A stretch of DNA of 64,000 nucleotides. Origin: Sinonovacula constricta (lineage: Eukaryota > Mollusca > Bivalvia > Cardiida > Solecurtidae). The notes under the pieces are model-generated. The model searched no databases, was not told where the DNA came from, and saw only the letters and a list, made by a program, of their open reading frames with translations. The position numbers were made by a program, and so were the translations under genes. The DNA lies in contig CM017567.1 in NCBI GenBank assembly GCA_007844125.1, positions 10,892,428 to 10,956,427 of the forward strand, given 5' to 3'. Shown in pieces: positions 46,199 to 61,063 of the stretch. The number at the start of each line of letters is the position of its first letter. Position 1 is the first letter of the stretch.

Positions 46199-49100
46199 GT
46201 AAGTATCGTCTTTGTATGTATATTCATTGCCTGTTTTTTTCCATGAATCAACAATCAACATAACATTAACGCGTGAAAACAACGAACTCGAATTTTGAAT
46301 GAATCATAGACAAAGTCCCAGTTAGGCCTTTTGTGAATGCATTTCTTCTACAAATACTTCCATAGTTAATACTGTGTAATGTGTGATATGTATTATGGTT
46401 TATCGTTGCCTTAACTTCACAGAGAAAGACATAATATTAAATTAAAATAAATGAGTCGATGAATGGAGATAGAGGACGCAGACACGGCAACGACGGATAG
46501 TGGAAGGATAAAGTGTATTAGCGACCACAAATTGGGAAAAAGAATAACAACCAACTATACATATTTTAACACAATTATACATGTAATAAGATTATACTGC
46601 TTCCTTTAGAATATGCAATAAGTTGTCTTTTTTACTGATTCTAGAAGTAAGATACGGTGATGAATCCCCTGACCCTGAGACGTCTCTGCCTGGCCTGTGC
46701 CTGCTCTGAGGCGTTGACTGGTATATTTTACATTAAACATATTTGAAGCCAGCAGTCTTCCAGGAAACATTAAAAATTACCATAAAGTTATAGTTGTATG
46801 TTATTTTGACAATATAAACATGCCAAAGTAGAGATTTATATGACCTAGTAGACTAGTCACATCAATTCATGTGTGTTTTAACTATTAACAAATGAATAAA
46901 TAGATCTATATAGTTTTATCTATAAGCTTTGTCATTTTGTTTTCAGTACACATTTTTTAAAAATTAATCTATTCGCTAAAATAACAAAAACATGCCAATT
47001 TAAAACAAATGATATATGTTTTGTTTCATTAGGGTTATTCATCAACTTAACTGAATCAATCAAGAGCCGTTGGTGGGGTACCAATACAAAATCAAGGCCT
47101 ACCTCAAAAACTATAATTGGGTCCATGATTTAAAGCTAATAAAAATCTTTCATCTAATTTTCAATTAATTTAAACATTTCTAATTGCTCAAGTCCCTGTT
47201 TTATATAGTATAGTTTTATTTTTGCAGTGTTAAAACTTTCAACGGTGCTCAAGGGTTTAAACCCAATACATCTTGTATCCAGCTCTTACTTGGTCTGATT
47301 TTTAGCATATTCATTAAATAAATGTTGTCAGAACAAACAAGAATAACTTATATATGTATTATCAATCGTTTTAGTCTTTTAAAAAAATAATCCAAACTTC
47401 CCTAAAATAGAGGTGAGATATAATTACATGTATTTTATTTAGGCAAACTGTCGGATACCACATTTAATGTATAATCATTTGATATTTATTTTAAGCAGAA
47501 ATCTCAAAAGTCAATTTTGAAAAAAAAGGTATTCTGGTCCATTTAATAGTTAAGTGGTTTCAAAATGGTTTACCTACTGATTACACTGTGAATGCTAATA
47601 TAAACTGTATTATTTATAATATGTGCGTCTTGTTTAGTCATAATCCCGAAATCTTCACATATGCTAATACATATTTCTCACTATTATTATCATTTTTAAG
47701 AAACTTTTTACGCTGCACCTCCAATTGAAGAGTGTCAAAATTAGATTTGAAATGCTTCAGAACTGGGGCCTAAGGGGTTCGAATCCCGACAAGGGCACGC
47801 CTGTTCAACTCTTTTCTCTTCCTACTTTTCCACTTTGACAATTACAAATGTATGTATGCATCACTTTACCAGACTAAAAAGGAAATATATGGAGTTTTCA
47901 ATTTTCATTTTATAAATGAGTTCTAGTTGATTGATTTATGCAGAAGTTGATTACAAACTCGTTACGTGGTAAAATCAATGTCTGAAAATTTTAAAGCCAT
48001 GCTGTGAAGTTATTTTTTTATTTTTCAGCATCAATCAAAACACTTTATAGAACATTTTGGTCAACTTTGCAATAAATCGTTTGGCTATCAAGAGTTCGGT
48101 GAGTTGTTTTAATATAGAACAATAAGCACATAAATAGAAAAATCAGTCTTACACGCGCTGGGTTTGTAAACAATAAATTGCATATTTGGGATAGTTTGGG
48201 TCAAATCAATCAAGTAACATGTTTGGTTGGTTTTTCTAATACTATATGTGTTTCCTACTCAGTAGCAAAAGTATACGACAAAAATATCCATGAATACAAA
48301 GCATACGTGTCAACATTAAACTATACAACTCATTAGTTGTGTTGATGTTCAATTTCTGTATAATTTCTTTTACACTTTACCTTAAGTGGCATCACTCCAA
48401 GCAAAGAGAGTACGTGTAAACTAGGAAGTCTTTTTTAAATTGTAATTGACAATAATTTTATTCTCTAACAGAATGCAGTACCTAGGTCTGTAAATAAATA
48501 AGGACACACATAAATGTGTGCATTTGCTCGTGTATGTCTTATAAATGCTAACAATACTTTTATTACATGTATCATATTGTATCATGTGCTTCTGCTCTAC
48601 GTGCTCTAGTCATATTAGAAGGAATCACGCGACAGCTCGTAATGTCAAAATAACGGTTTCAGGTTGTTCGACAGCGCTTTGATAAAAGTTGGCTGTCAAA
48701 TGCTTTATTTGTCGCTTTAAGTCTTTGATGTCCATGCTATAATTATACCTAATATCATTTTGAGAACACTCAAAGCAATAAGATTGAAATATATGTCTTT
48801 AGATCAGAACGCATCAAAATCCGATTGTCCCTGCGGCTCGATGGTCTTTCGTTAGACTGTGCTGTTGCAGACGCTTTAGCAGTTGCCTTGGTGCAAAATG
48901 AAAGTCCATTGCTGTGTAGCGCTTCAATGACACATAAGTTACGTTTGCCTATGTTCGTTTGTTTGTTTGTTCGTTCGTTTGTTTGTTTTATTTCTGTGCA
49001 AAAGCAACCACACATATTTTTATTTACACTGACATTTCCACTCGAAAACACTATTCATAAATGTGTAGATGGAGCATTGCTGCTTTAATATATATTTGCA

Positions 49101-50035
49101 CGTTTGGCTGTTTGCTTGACCTTCTCTGCTCTTTTACTGATAAAAAACTTCATGTAATTCGCCTGCCCTTGATTTAAATCACCATTATTTGCATGTGCTT
49201 GATTACAGACTGCGGCTGTTTGAGCCGTTTTGTCCCCAAACATTTGAAAATTGGATCCGATTCATTTTCCAGAGTCGCTTTATTAGCTTTTCAAAGGTTT
49301 GCACTGATTAAGGCAAATCACGCCTCAAATCCTAAAGCAATTTTATAATGGTGTTGTAGTATTTATAATTATATTTTAACATATAATTTATATCACCTGT
49401 TTCTATTTTAATCTTGATTAAAAGTATATTGTCATAACATTTTCCACTTACCAACCGTATTTTGTATATTGCTTTAATAGTCCAACTTACGCGATAGCAT
49501 AAAAATTCCCCATCATCTTAACCTAAATGGGTTGTTATTGCAAAAGGTCTTAACACCATACTTTCCCCAATTATATTCAAAATGCGTTAAACTATTACAT
49601 CAAAGCAAGCTAACTATTCTCCACCTATCAAAGATTAAACGGTGCATAACGTATCAACTTCCATTGATAAAAAACTCCAGTCAAATCAATATTTGTTTCC
49701 CAAATGAGTTTAGTACAATGATATGTCTTTTTACATTGAAAATACAGGTGTCTATCAATACACAATTGCGAGTTGTACTATAATCAAGATAGCAGAACTA
49801 TCAACTGTGTAAGAAAAAGTTAAATCGCATCATTTTTAAGGCCCGAGTAGCTCTAAATTTAATAAGTTCTGCAATTTATATATGTAGATATAACACTTTC
49901 TGTCTTGTTCTATCGAGAATGTGTCCACGTGGATACGCCATTTTAAGAACCTTCGAATGCCATAATTACTGACTTTTGAAGATAAGATACAGGAAAATGT
50001 CAACATTGGGCAGTGGATGAGGACAGCTTGTCACC
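46199..50035. other. Interval without a resolved gene
   Basis: Includes the GC-rich 46663-46719 segment, a tRNA B-box-like GGTTCGAATCCCG at about 47779-47791 that may be a lone SINE relic, GTTT/CGTT simple sequence at 48955-48989, and an 87-codon frame at 48825-49088 mirrored by an opposite frame. No domain was recognised. Confidence 0.4.
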
Positions 50036-50062
50036 ATGTCGCTCCGACAACAAACCCCGGAT
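50036..50062 (+). CDS. Candidate first coding exon
   Basis: CACCATGTCG gives a very good start context; nine codons (MSLRQQTPD) end at GAT|GTAAGAG, a good donor. An E-box palindrome CCACGTGG lies about 110 bp upstream (49925-49932). No downstream exon was recognised. Low certainty, because such a string can arise by chance in 64 kb. Confidence 0.2.
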
Positions 50063-50274
50063 GTAAGAGTTGATGTATTTTATTAAACGATGCAACGCAG
50101 ATACATGTACCCTATTGAAATATCAACTTATAAATAAAGACCATCGCCATAGGGCTAGTTTGTGTCACGTTAGTAAAAATATGAAGAGTTTTGTTGCTTT
50201 TTTATTTAAGTTGGCGATAGAAAGGTACCTTTAAATGTTTGACATGTTTTAAGTTTTAATTAGAATTTATGCGC

Positions 50275-50835
50275 ACTGCAACATATATCAAACCGTGAAA
50301 AGACACAGGACGATGGTATTCACATGCAAGTCAAATGTAAAAGAAAGGACAAATCTGTGATGAGTCATTTACCAAAAAGAGCAAACCCAACAGTTGCCGC
50401 CTTGGAACGGCCAGTCGGCAAAAGAGACCGACTGGGTTGCTTAAACCAGTTTCAACCTCGCACTTCATTAGAGGTTTCTCAAATACATGCAATGAAAAGA
50501 GAAAACGACCTATTTGAATGAAAGAATTCAAATCACTGACGTTTTCTTTGATATGTTATGACGAAAGATGTGATGTCATTGAAAAATAATGTCCACAAAG
50601 TATTTAGAAGAGAGAGAAGTATTATAAAAAAATCTATTAAAAGGACTACACAAAATTGTTGATTGTAAATGATTTTTTCAATCAAGAACAAAGAATACAA
50701 GATAATTGTCTATGGTTGTAGCATCATGTTTATGTGAAGATAGAACTGAGGAACCAAGTACAATGACCATCAAAGGAAATACACGTAACAATTATTTATA
50801 AGATAGATAAAATGACGACATAGATTACAACATTA
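50275..50835 (-). mobile_element. Family A copy, diverged, near full length
   Basis: Colinear with the A unit from 'gcactgcaacatatatcaaa' to 'gacgacatagattacaacat'. The core hairpin is kept with 8-bp arms CCAGTCGG and CCGACTGG although its loop differs from other copies. The CRE-like site is mutated (tgatgtca). A 10-bp deletion before 'caacctcgcacttc' is compensated by a later 1-bp insertion, so the plus frame (50324-50521) stays open. Confidence 0.85.
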
Positions 50836-53800
50836 AGATGCAACTTTAAGACACTATGCATACTGCAAGAACAAACTATGTGCAGTTGAGACAGCCACTC
50901 GTTACAATGATAAATTTTACGAAGCCTTTCCTTTCTTGGAAAACACTTGTAACACATTGCTATGGAAGAGGGCTTGTTTCGTAGCATACTATACATTATT
51001 TACAGTAAATGATAATGAAATAGCCTGTATTCGTTTGTGTTGTTGTTGTTTTTTCAGACTAACTTGACATGGTCTTTTAGTTTAAAAAAAGCAATTATTC
51101 GAGACCAAATTCCTTTTATTTGACCAGGAATCAGGTGGCATTCATTGTTAGGAAAAACACAGTACAGCTTGGAGACAAAATGGTTTAATGTTGCGTTCAC
51201 TCATTTATTATCATCAAAGAATGCAGTGGAAGCATTTCAAAGCACGAGATATTCCGATTGCGTGTTGTTACAAGATGTTCACCGTTCAAAACACCTTTTT
51301 AACAACCACTGAAAACAATCTTTTTAAACTTGATACAGTTATGACCTAAAAGAAAATGCACTAACTTGTATTCTTCCTTTAAAGAAGCGTATGGAAAGTA
51401 CATAGTTGGATGTGGGAAAGTAATTGAGTGCGTAATAAAGTTATCAGACAATTAGTCTTACGCGTTCTTTGATCTTCATTTGTAAGCAACATTTCATACC
51501 ATCTGTTTAAACTGATCAGTTAGTCATTACTGTTGTACATGTCACTTTCTTTGGCATTCTAAATAGTCAACGTTGCATGTCAAATGAAAATCTTTAAAGC
51601 CAGTTCAAACATCACGCAAGTTTGAGATTAGCGGCAGCTTAATATGATTTGAAGAAATGATATATTTCTGTCAATATATAAATCCAATCCCACTTTTTAT
51701 TTAAATATTTGGAAAAATAGAACAAAGGCTTGTTTGAAGTCTCCGTTTACCTCATATATTATTGCGCACACAAGATAGGCGTCTTTCTAAGTCTGTTACA
51801 AAGTACACTTAATAAATAATCATGTTTGGAACCTCATAGTTGAGATGATGTTAGGGTTCAATAGTGATGTACATGTACCTATAATGTTTTAGGACAATAA
51901 TATTGATAATGATAATGGACATCGGTCATGTAAAAGTAGAATTAATATAGTGTTACATCAACAACAATACTGTATTATGTATTGTATGTCCGTATAACTC
52001 TAAAATGCATCAAGGGTCTATGTAATTGGTTCTTTGTAATCTGGTCCGTCTTTTAGACTAACATGCAAATATCATAAAGCCTCTCGTATTGCTTAGATTC
52101 ATCAATGGGCAAGAGTTAGTGTGTGTGCCAATTATATATTAAAGACTGTCTATCCATCTATGCTTCAGAACTCTATAATAAATTAGTTGTGTAACTTCTC
52201 CATTGATCCATGAAGGTTTTTTTATGGTTTACTTTAAGTTACTGATTGAATTTTAATAAACTTAATTGTCATTGTTTATATATTATAAAAATGGAAAAGC
52301 ACATTAACGAGATATGGTAGCCTTGAGGAAGCAGCGTCATGCAGTACGACCTGTGTATGTATTTTTTGCATTTTATCAAAATGGATTTCGCCATTATTGC
52401 TAATTATTAAATATCTAAATCGTTTGTAACGTATTTTAAAGTTTGTGTTTGACTTGTTAACAAAACGTGTGTAAATATCTACTTTAAAGTTCCTTTATGT
52501 TACTTCAATTATGATAAATTTGTCTAATATGTGCTGCCCACGAACATGTCTACTAAAACTAATTAAAAGGCGTGACAAGACTTTCCACTGGATTTCTCGT
52601 TTAAGCGATTCAACAAAAGTACTTCGTGTAGGCAGCCCAGGCGGTTAATACCATGAAACAGAAAAATTTCAAAATGCATTATTACTACATGATTAAAATT
52701 TAAAAAAAAAAAAACAACAGATGTTGTATTGTATATTATATTGTACATAAGTGCCAGTTCTAACGATTCTTTCATTGTATGTATTTTAGGATCAGTTAGA
52801 ATTTGTTGCGTGTTTACATTAATTTAACCATATAAAATATCAAAACCAAAGAAAACGTAAGAATACTTCGTCAACGCCTTCGTCTTCTTTAAGAAAATTG
52901 TTTTGCGATTTTAAACAGATACTTTCACCATTTATTTTCGAATGAAGAATCAGTATTGTTGTATAAATATTCACTATTGTATATGACTTTCTTCTGTACA
53001 TCTACTCTGGAATAGTGCACCTAGTGTAATCAACCGACTGATAGAAATACAGTGGTTAAAAAGTAAATACTGCTTTGATCATGTTGCATATCTATATAGA
53101 AATGCCATAGACATGACATTTGACTTCAATTCAAATGACAGATATTTTTTCATTATATATAATGAAAATATTAATTATTTATAATAAAGTGTAATTTAAA
53201 GCAACTGTCTTTTATCAATGTAATAATTACTTAAAATTCACACACTGATAAGACGCCAAAGATATTTTTAAATTAAGTACCAAGACCATGTTCCCGAGGA
53301 TACATATTCGCTTTATAAGGCATAGCTGGGCTTTGTAATTTATTTTTTCATTTTAATCTTCTTTAATTTTCTAGAACAGGTGTTAAATGGGCTGGCATTA
53401 AGATAAATAACGTATACATCCTTACATTTCTTCTGTTGCCTCATTAAGACGATTATACAAAAGTACCATTTTTATATAACATGTCAAACTGTAACAATAG
53501 ATAGTAAAGTACAAGCAACTTTTGATGTGTTTTTATTTACTTAATACTTATCTTAATACTAACTGTATTTACCTCAGACATCTCTCCGAATGCTTAACTT
53601 ATGGGAATTGTGAGATATTCTTGAAACAAATGCTTGTTTGTTTTTGTTTTAGAAATACAACGAAACGAGATAGCAGTTGTGTGTGCGTGTGTGTATGTGT
53701 ATTTTCAAGCCATCAAATGTAATGAATTCGTTCGTCTTGTTACATTATATATAATTTAAGATAATTCACGTGTAGTATTTGTAGATTGTTCTTATTATTG

Positions 53801-56800
53801 TAAGAATATATTATAGAAATATTAACGTATTGTTTAGGCGATGGGAAATTTGGATACAACAAAATATCCTAGTTCCTAACGTTTAAGATTTCAAATAACA
53901 CATACCTACCATAAACACATTTTTCTTGTTTGGTGTATAGCATATAAATCCATGAAAAGTTAATGTCTTTGTTTAGCTGCTTCGTTGGTTCTTTTAGAGG
54001 AAGATTTTTTTTTACTTTCATTGTTGTCCTAGTAAGAAAACCGACGGTTTTTTGTTTGCTTGTTGTTTTTGATGTCATCCTTTTTTTGCTAAAGACAACA
54101 GACAGTAAGAAAGTATGATTTAATTTGCCAACGCCAATATTTTCTGCCGTTTACATTTTCAGACAAGTCCTTTAATAAACAGTTAAATAAACAGAATATT
54201 AATAAAACATTAAGGGTTTACACTGTACTGAGATAAAATACTTCTGCGAAAATGCAAGAAATAAATGTTCGACTTGATTGGAGCCTTCATTGTCTGCAAT
54301 AATCATTGTGTATTGAGGCGCTTGGGGTCAGACATTTGTCAACATTTAAGCGGCAAGCAAAACGTCATATGCAAACTAAAGTACTAAATGCATTTTAGAC
54401 AACCGTTTTTCAAAATGGCAGCTGAACAATTTCCCACACGATTCATGGTTATGTCGATTTATTAACTAATTTGAAATGCAGAACGTGTGTTGTTTCTTAC
54501 GGTTTGCAGAGAATATGAGTGACAGCTACGCATTCATTTTGATTTATTACCGATGCTCGCCGTTTGTCTTTGGTTATCGTCGCCATCATACCACTTCTTC
54601 AGTGTTCTACACTGAAATTCCAATGGGCAATTTACTACATTTATCTCAATGCATGAGGAAAATAAATTTAAACTGTACTATTCAGTGTTGTGTTACTTAA
54701 GATTGTGTAATGTCAATGACTGTTATATGTATTCAAATTTGTTTCATTTAATATATTATACGGCGTATTAAGGTGTATCACAACACCAGGCTGTAATTAG
54801 TATTAGCCATTTTAGAAAAATACTCTTTCATGGTTTACACCCATCCACACAGATACTTATTATCTTTCGATGCGACAAATGTTTTAGTTAAAACTTTCTT
54901 TTAAACCAGACTTTTCTTTAATCCATTGCTTTAAAAATGATAAAAAATACCTGACACTATCTTTTACTAATGTACTTGTGTTAATGACAGCTTTATTCCA
55001 TAGTATTGTGGACGAATTCTGTACCTCTCTCTGGTCATTCTTCTGCCTTTGATCTTTATAATATTATATAACACAGACAACATGCTTCTTGGAAAATACT
55101 AACACCAGTAGTTAGATATTTATAAACTGTTAAAAATGGAAATTAAAATCGATAGTACAGTGTATGTCTAAGTGTGTTTAGTTGCCATAGATTGTAATAA
55201 TTGTTCAAAGAAAGAAATATAGTCCTGAATTTGTATTTTCAACACATCTGCTAATGCTTTGTTGCAGCTGTTAGGACAAATAAAAGAGTATAAGCTGCGT
55301 TTGTGTACTTATTCTTATAAGTAAATCAAAGAAAGGTTCTTTACAAAAAGTGTGGTATTTGGTTTGTACTTGTACCATCTTCTGGCCAGGGGCCTTCTTT
55401 TACTGTTGGGTTATGTAAACGGCATCTGAAAAGTACCTAATGAAAATGTTCGTAACGAAAGGATTGGTTCATTTAAGGAATGTATATGTGCTCATATGAA
55501 CATTCCAATACCATGAATTATATTGATAATGACCTTAGTTATGTAAGTATAACAACGGAACTGTTTTATGTCGAAGCTAATCTCTGCCAGATCGCATTTT
55601 TATAGTTCAGTTTGAAAGTCTTTTTGAAATATAACTTCCATTCGCAATGCTATTTTACAGTTTTTAGTGATAAATTTACAAAGGTTCTGCAATTACACGT
55701 AATTCAAAGCGAAGAATATGCTCTTCCCTGTGCTAAGACTGCGACTAACAGTATAGAGTTAACATAGAAAAAGATCATAGTAATATAATGAAGTTTATAG
55801 AAATGATAAGTGCAGATTCTACATACACATGTAAGCGAATAATGACGGAAGTGTATGTACATAATTAACAATATATATTTTATTACCTTAGACATTTTAT
55901 GAAAAGTGTCTTATCTTTTATCGCTGTGAAATGCATCAAATTATACATGCAAAAGTTTTGAACGATCAACAGTATAGGCGCTTGACATCTCTGGCGTCAT
56001 GTTATCAATGACGTCATTTTTGCGTTCCTTGTGTCATTTGAAGTTTAAATATAGTTGTTTCTTAAAATGCATGGGCTAGTTAGGATTAATAAACCAATAC
56101 ACTTGGTTAGATTAAGAGATAATTTCTTGCCTATTTTATTCACCGACCCGACCGTAGATCAGCATTGTAACAAAAATGTTAAAGTTATGCGCGATTCTGA
56201 TTTGGCCACTGTCTTTTTTATCTATGGCAATACAGAGTAATATTTACTGAAAATATCAGTATATCATACAAACGGCTGATTAAATTAGTCATTCTGTTTA
56301 CCGTTTGGTGAGTGGGCTGTTGCAAATTAGATACTTTCAAGACAATATCATGTCTAACCAATGTCTGACATTATCCAGCGAACGGTTGTTGGTTTGTTTT
56401 TTTTGTTTTTTCCAATCACATCGCTGGTGATTCCAGTTTGAATTAAAAGGGTTAGGCAATTTTAAAGTTAAAAACTTTGAGCAGAGACTTGGCAAAGAAA
56501 GGATCATTGCTATTCAATTAAGAAGCTGCCTGCTGAAGAGGGATAAAGAAGTTCTCTTATCCAGACAACAGGCTGAAAGAAATTTCATTCACCAAATCAC
56601 TTGGGTATGGTGCCTCAGCTTAAAGTCCTTAACATGACTAATGGGGCGGACATCCGGATAATACACGTCGGAGAGCACTTCTTAGTCATGTAGATTTCCC
56701 CCCGACTGGGTCTCCTGACAATATGCGTCCACATCCTGCCGTATAATTAAACAAAGTATATATATTTTTAGAAAGACCGATATTATCATGGTGTGTACAA

Positions 56801-57555
56801 TAACGTGGTTTTCTCAGGGGTTGTCTTTCTAATAAAATTCATCATAGGATTGGAATTGAAAGCGAACGCTTCCAAACATGCGGTTTGGACTTACACATTT
56901 TTTTATCTTCCCACAAACCTTTGAAATCACATTTGATAGCGATTATTTTATAAGGAAAGGTAAAGGCTAATTCAAAAGTGAAAACCTGTTTCAAAATGTA
57001 CAACAACATTAACAACATAAAAAAAAAACTTTTAGCTCTTTTAATATCAGGTGTTACAATGTAACGTTCATTTTATAACTTCTAAAGTACATACATGTAC
57101 ACTTGAGACGCGTTTATTAAGGTGATCATACTCTAAACTCTGTTTAAGCCCACATTTTATTAAAATATATGCTGGTCGTTCATTTTCAGGTGCCAAAATT
57201 AGTCATTAAGAATAGAAAAAAAACTTAACTTTTACCGCTAATATATAAATTATATATCTGCATCATCTGAAAATAAGCCAGTTAACAAGTATCATATTTA
57301 CAATTATGACATTTGTGTCTTCATAACTTCTATTATCGTGCATACCACATCAAACATATGGTTGCTTTAAATCGTTTCAGTCCAAGTATTTTGGAAAATC
57401 ATAACATGTTGATCTACCAGAGAAGCAATCGTTGTTATGGTATCTGAAATAAAGTTCTTTCTTTGAACCTTAATTACACGCTTAATAAATTTCCTTCGTT
57501 TAAACTGCCCACGCTTTTTATCGCGAAATATTATTACTTCTTTTCTTTCCTAAGC
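50836..57555. other. Long non-coding interval
   Basis: No supported gene across 6.7 kb. Frames at 52563-52775, 53522-53722, 53869-54078, 54476-54700 (74 codons, Cys-rich, no known domain), 55704-55895 and 56055-56240 are unsupported. A 30-bp AT palindrome occurs near 53143-53172. A TGACGTCA site lies at 56009-56016. A moderately GC-rich patch at 56520-56740 could be an unrecognised repeat. Confidence 0.45.
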
Positions 57556-57712
57556 GATAAGTGTCGGGTTTGCTCATTTTGTTAGAGGACTCATCACAGA
57601 CGTGTTCTTACTTTTACATTTGGCTTGCATATGAATACATTGGTCATGTAGATTTTCAAATTTTAGTATATGCTGCAATGCTCAAAGGACTTTATCACAT
57701 ATTCTTATTCAA
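57556..57712 (+). repeat. Truncated family A fragment, inverse orientation
   Basis: Reverse complement of the first 157 bp of the unit: 'gtgtcgggtttgctcatttt', 'gactcatcacagacgtgttc', 'tttggcttgcatatgaatac', 'tatatgctgcaatgctcaaa', 'ggactttatcacatattctt'. It keeps the constant end (57712) and lacks the rest. Confidence 0.85.
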
Positions 57713-59910
<2,198 letters not shown>

Positions 59911-60094
59911 TCTGACCGCTTAGCGTCTCACCGCGTGGGTTCGTGTCCATTTTGGGTCGAAGGACTTAATGTGGGAAGATCTTCCAGCTGACCTGCTGTG
60001 CGCCGGTGGATCTACCCAGACATTTCTCTGGGGTCTTCCTTCAACAAAACAAATGGACGTCGTTATAATGATCAAAATTGGTCGGTGCGATGTA
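59911..60094 (+). mobile_element. tRNA-derived SINE, copy 2
   Basis: Plus strand: a tRNA-like head with B box GGGTTCGTGTCC (59937-59948), then the body blocks 'gggtcgaaggacttaatg', 'gatcttccagctgacctgct', 'cggtggatctacccagaca' and tail 'gttataatgatcaaaattgg', 'tcggtgcgatg', in the same order as copy 1. The A box is degraded. The 80-codon frame at 59969-60211 is SINE sequence. Confidence 0.75.
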
Positions 60095-60839
60095 TCTCAA
60101 AAACAACAACAACATTTCATTAATCTGTATCCAATCATTGTTTACCTGAGTAATTTTTTGTTCCAGTTTACACAAAGTGTATGCATTAATCCAGAACCTA
60201 TCGTCCATTAACACAAAGACAGAATGGCTATTTTATGGAGCAAGTATGGAGTACAGTCGCCAAAACGTACTGCTCCAACCACTCGTGTTATTACAGTATA
60301 TGTGAGAGTCCCGCTTGAGGGGATAGTTTATACTTATTCCTTCCCAGTCTTGCGTTGGGTGTCTTTCTCCACCCATAATAGCCGATCGCACTGTAATGAC
60401 CATTATCAACTCCAAGACAGTTCCGAGGTACACTGATTAGAAAACGTCAGAAACGTTTGCTAGAAGTCATGGTCTATACCAAGATAAGCAAGCGTTAGCT
60501 CTTAAATTTACCTGCCCAAGTCATAGTCAATAAAGTAAGTCAGGGACAAAGGTTTTAATATTGTGTAAATTTGTAATTTTGGTGTAAAATCCACAAATAA
60601 TTGAAGCGTGCATCTACTTACAACTATAGATTAGTTATTTTTTATTAAAAAAGAGGGGCGTGCTTTTAAAGCACATACCATGGACAAAATACACCATAAC
60701 AATGATAAGGTAAATTAAATTCATATATTTAAAATATATGTTTTATAAATACAATTGAGCGAGTACAAATTTGGGTAGAGTTCGTTTCAGAGATGGAGAT
60801 AAGGTGAGAGATGAAGAAAAAGAGAGTGACAGAGAAAGA
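60095..60839. other. Interval after the SINE
   Basis: Mirrored frames at 60224-60436 in a less AT-rich patch may be an unrecognised repeat continuing from the SINE or unique DNA. No domain recognised. Confidence 0.4.
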
Positions 60840-60883
60840 TAGACAGACAAACAAACAGACAGACAGACAAGCAGGCAGGCAGG

Positions 60884-60955
<72 letters not shown>

Positions 60956-61029
60956 TATATAGATAAACCGACAGACAGAGACAAACACAGACAGACAGAC
61001 AGAAACACAGATAGACAGACAGACGAACG

Positions 61030-61060
<31 letters not shown>

Positions 61061-61063
61061 AGC
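60840..61063. repeat. (CAGA)n microsatellite
   Basis: Tetranucleotide GACA/CAGA repeat with interruptions (GGCAGGCAGGCA, CAGATATATAGATAAACC). The Ser-Val-Cys-Leu frames on the minus strand are artefacts. Confidence 0.95.

Noticed and set aside
46646..46719. Second exon of a secreted protein joined to ATG AAG at 46193
   Set aside because: Every acceptor that I tried gives an in-frame stop within a few codons. Kept only as a weak note.
47700..47830. tRNA gene from the GGTTCGAATCCCG box
   Set aside because: Only the B-box-like part is convincing. No acceptor stem or anticodon arm could be drawn around it. At best a SINE or tRNA relic.
48825..49088. 87-codon ORF as a gene
   Set aside because: It is mirrored by a 93-codon frame on the other strand and includes GTTT/CGTT simple sequence.
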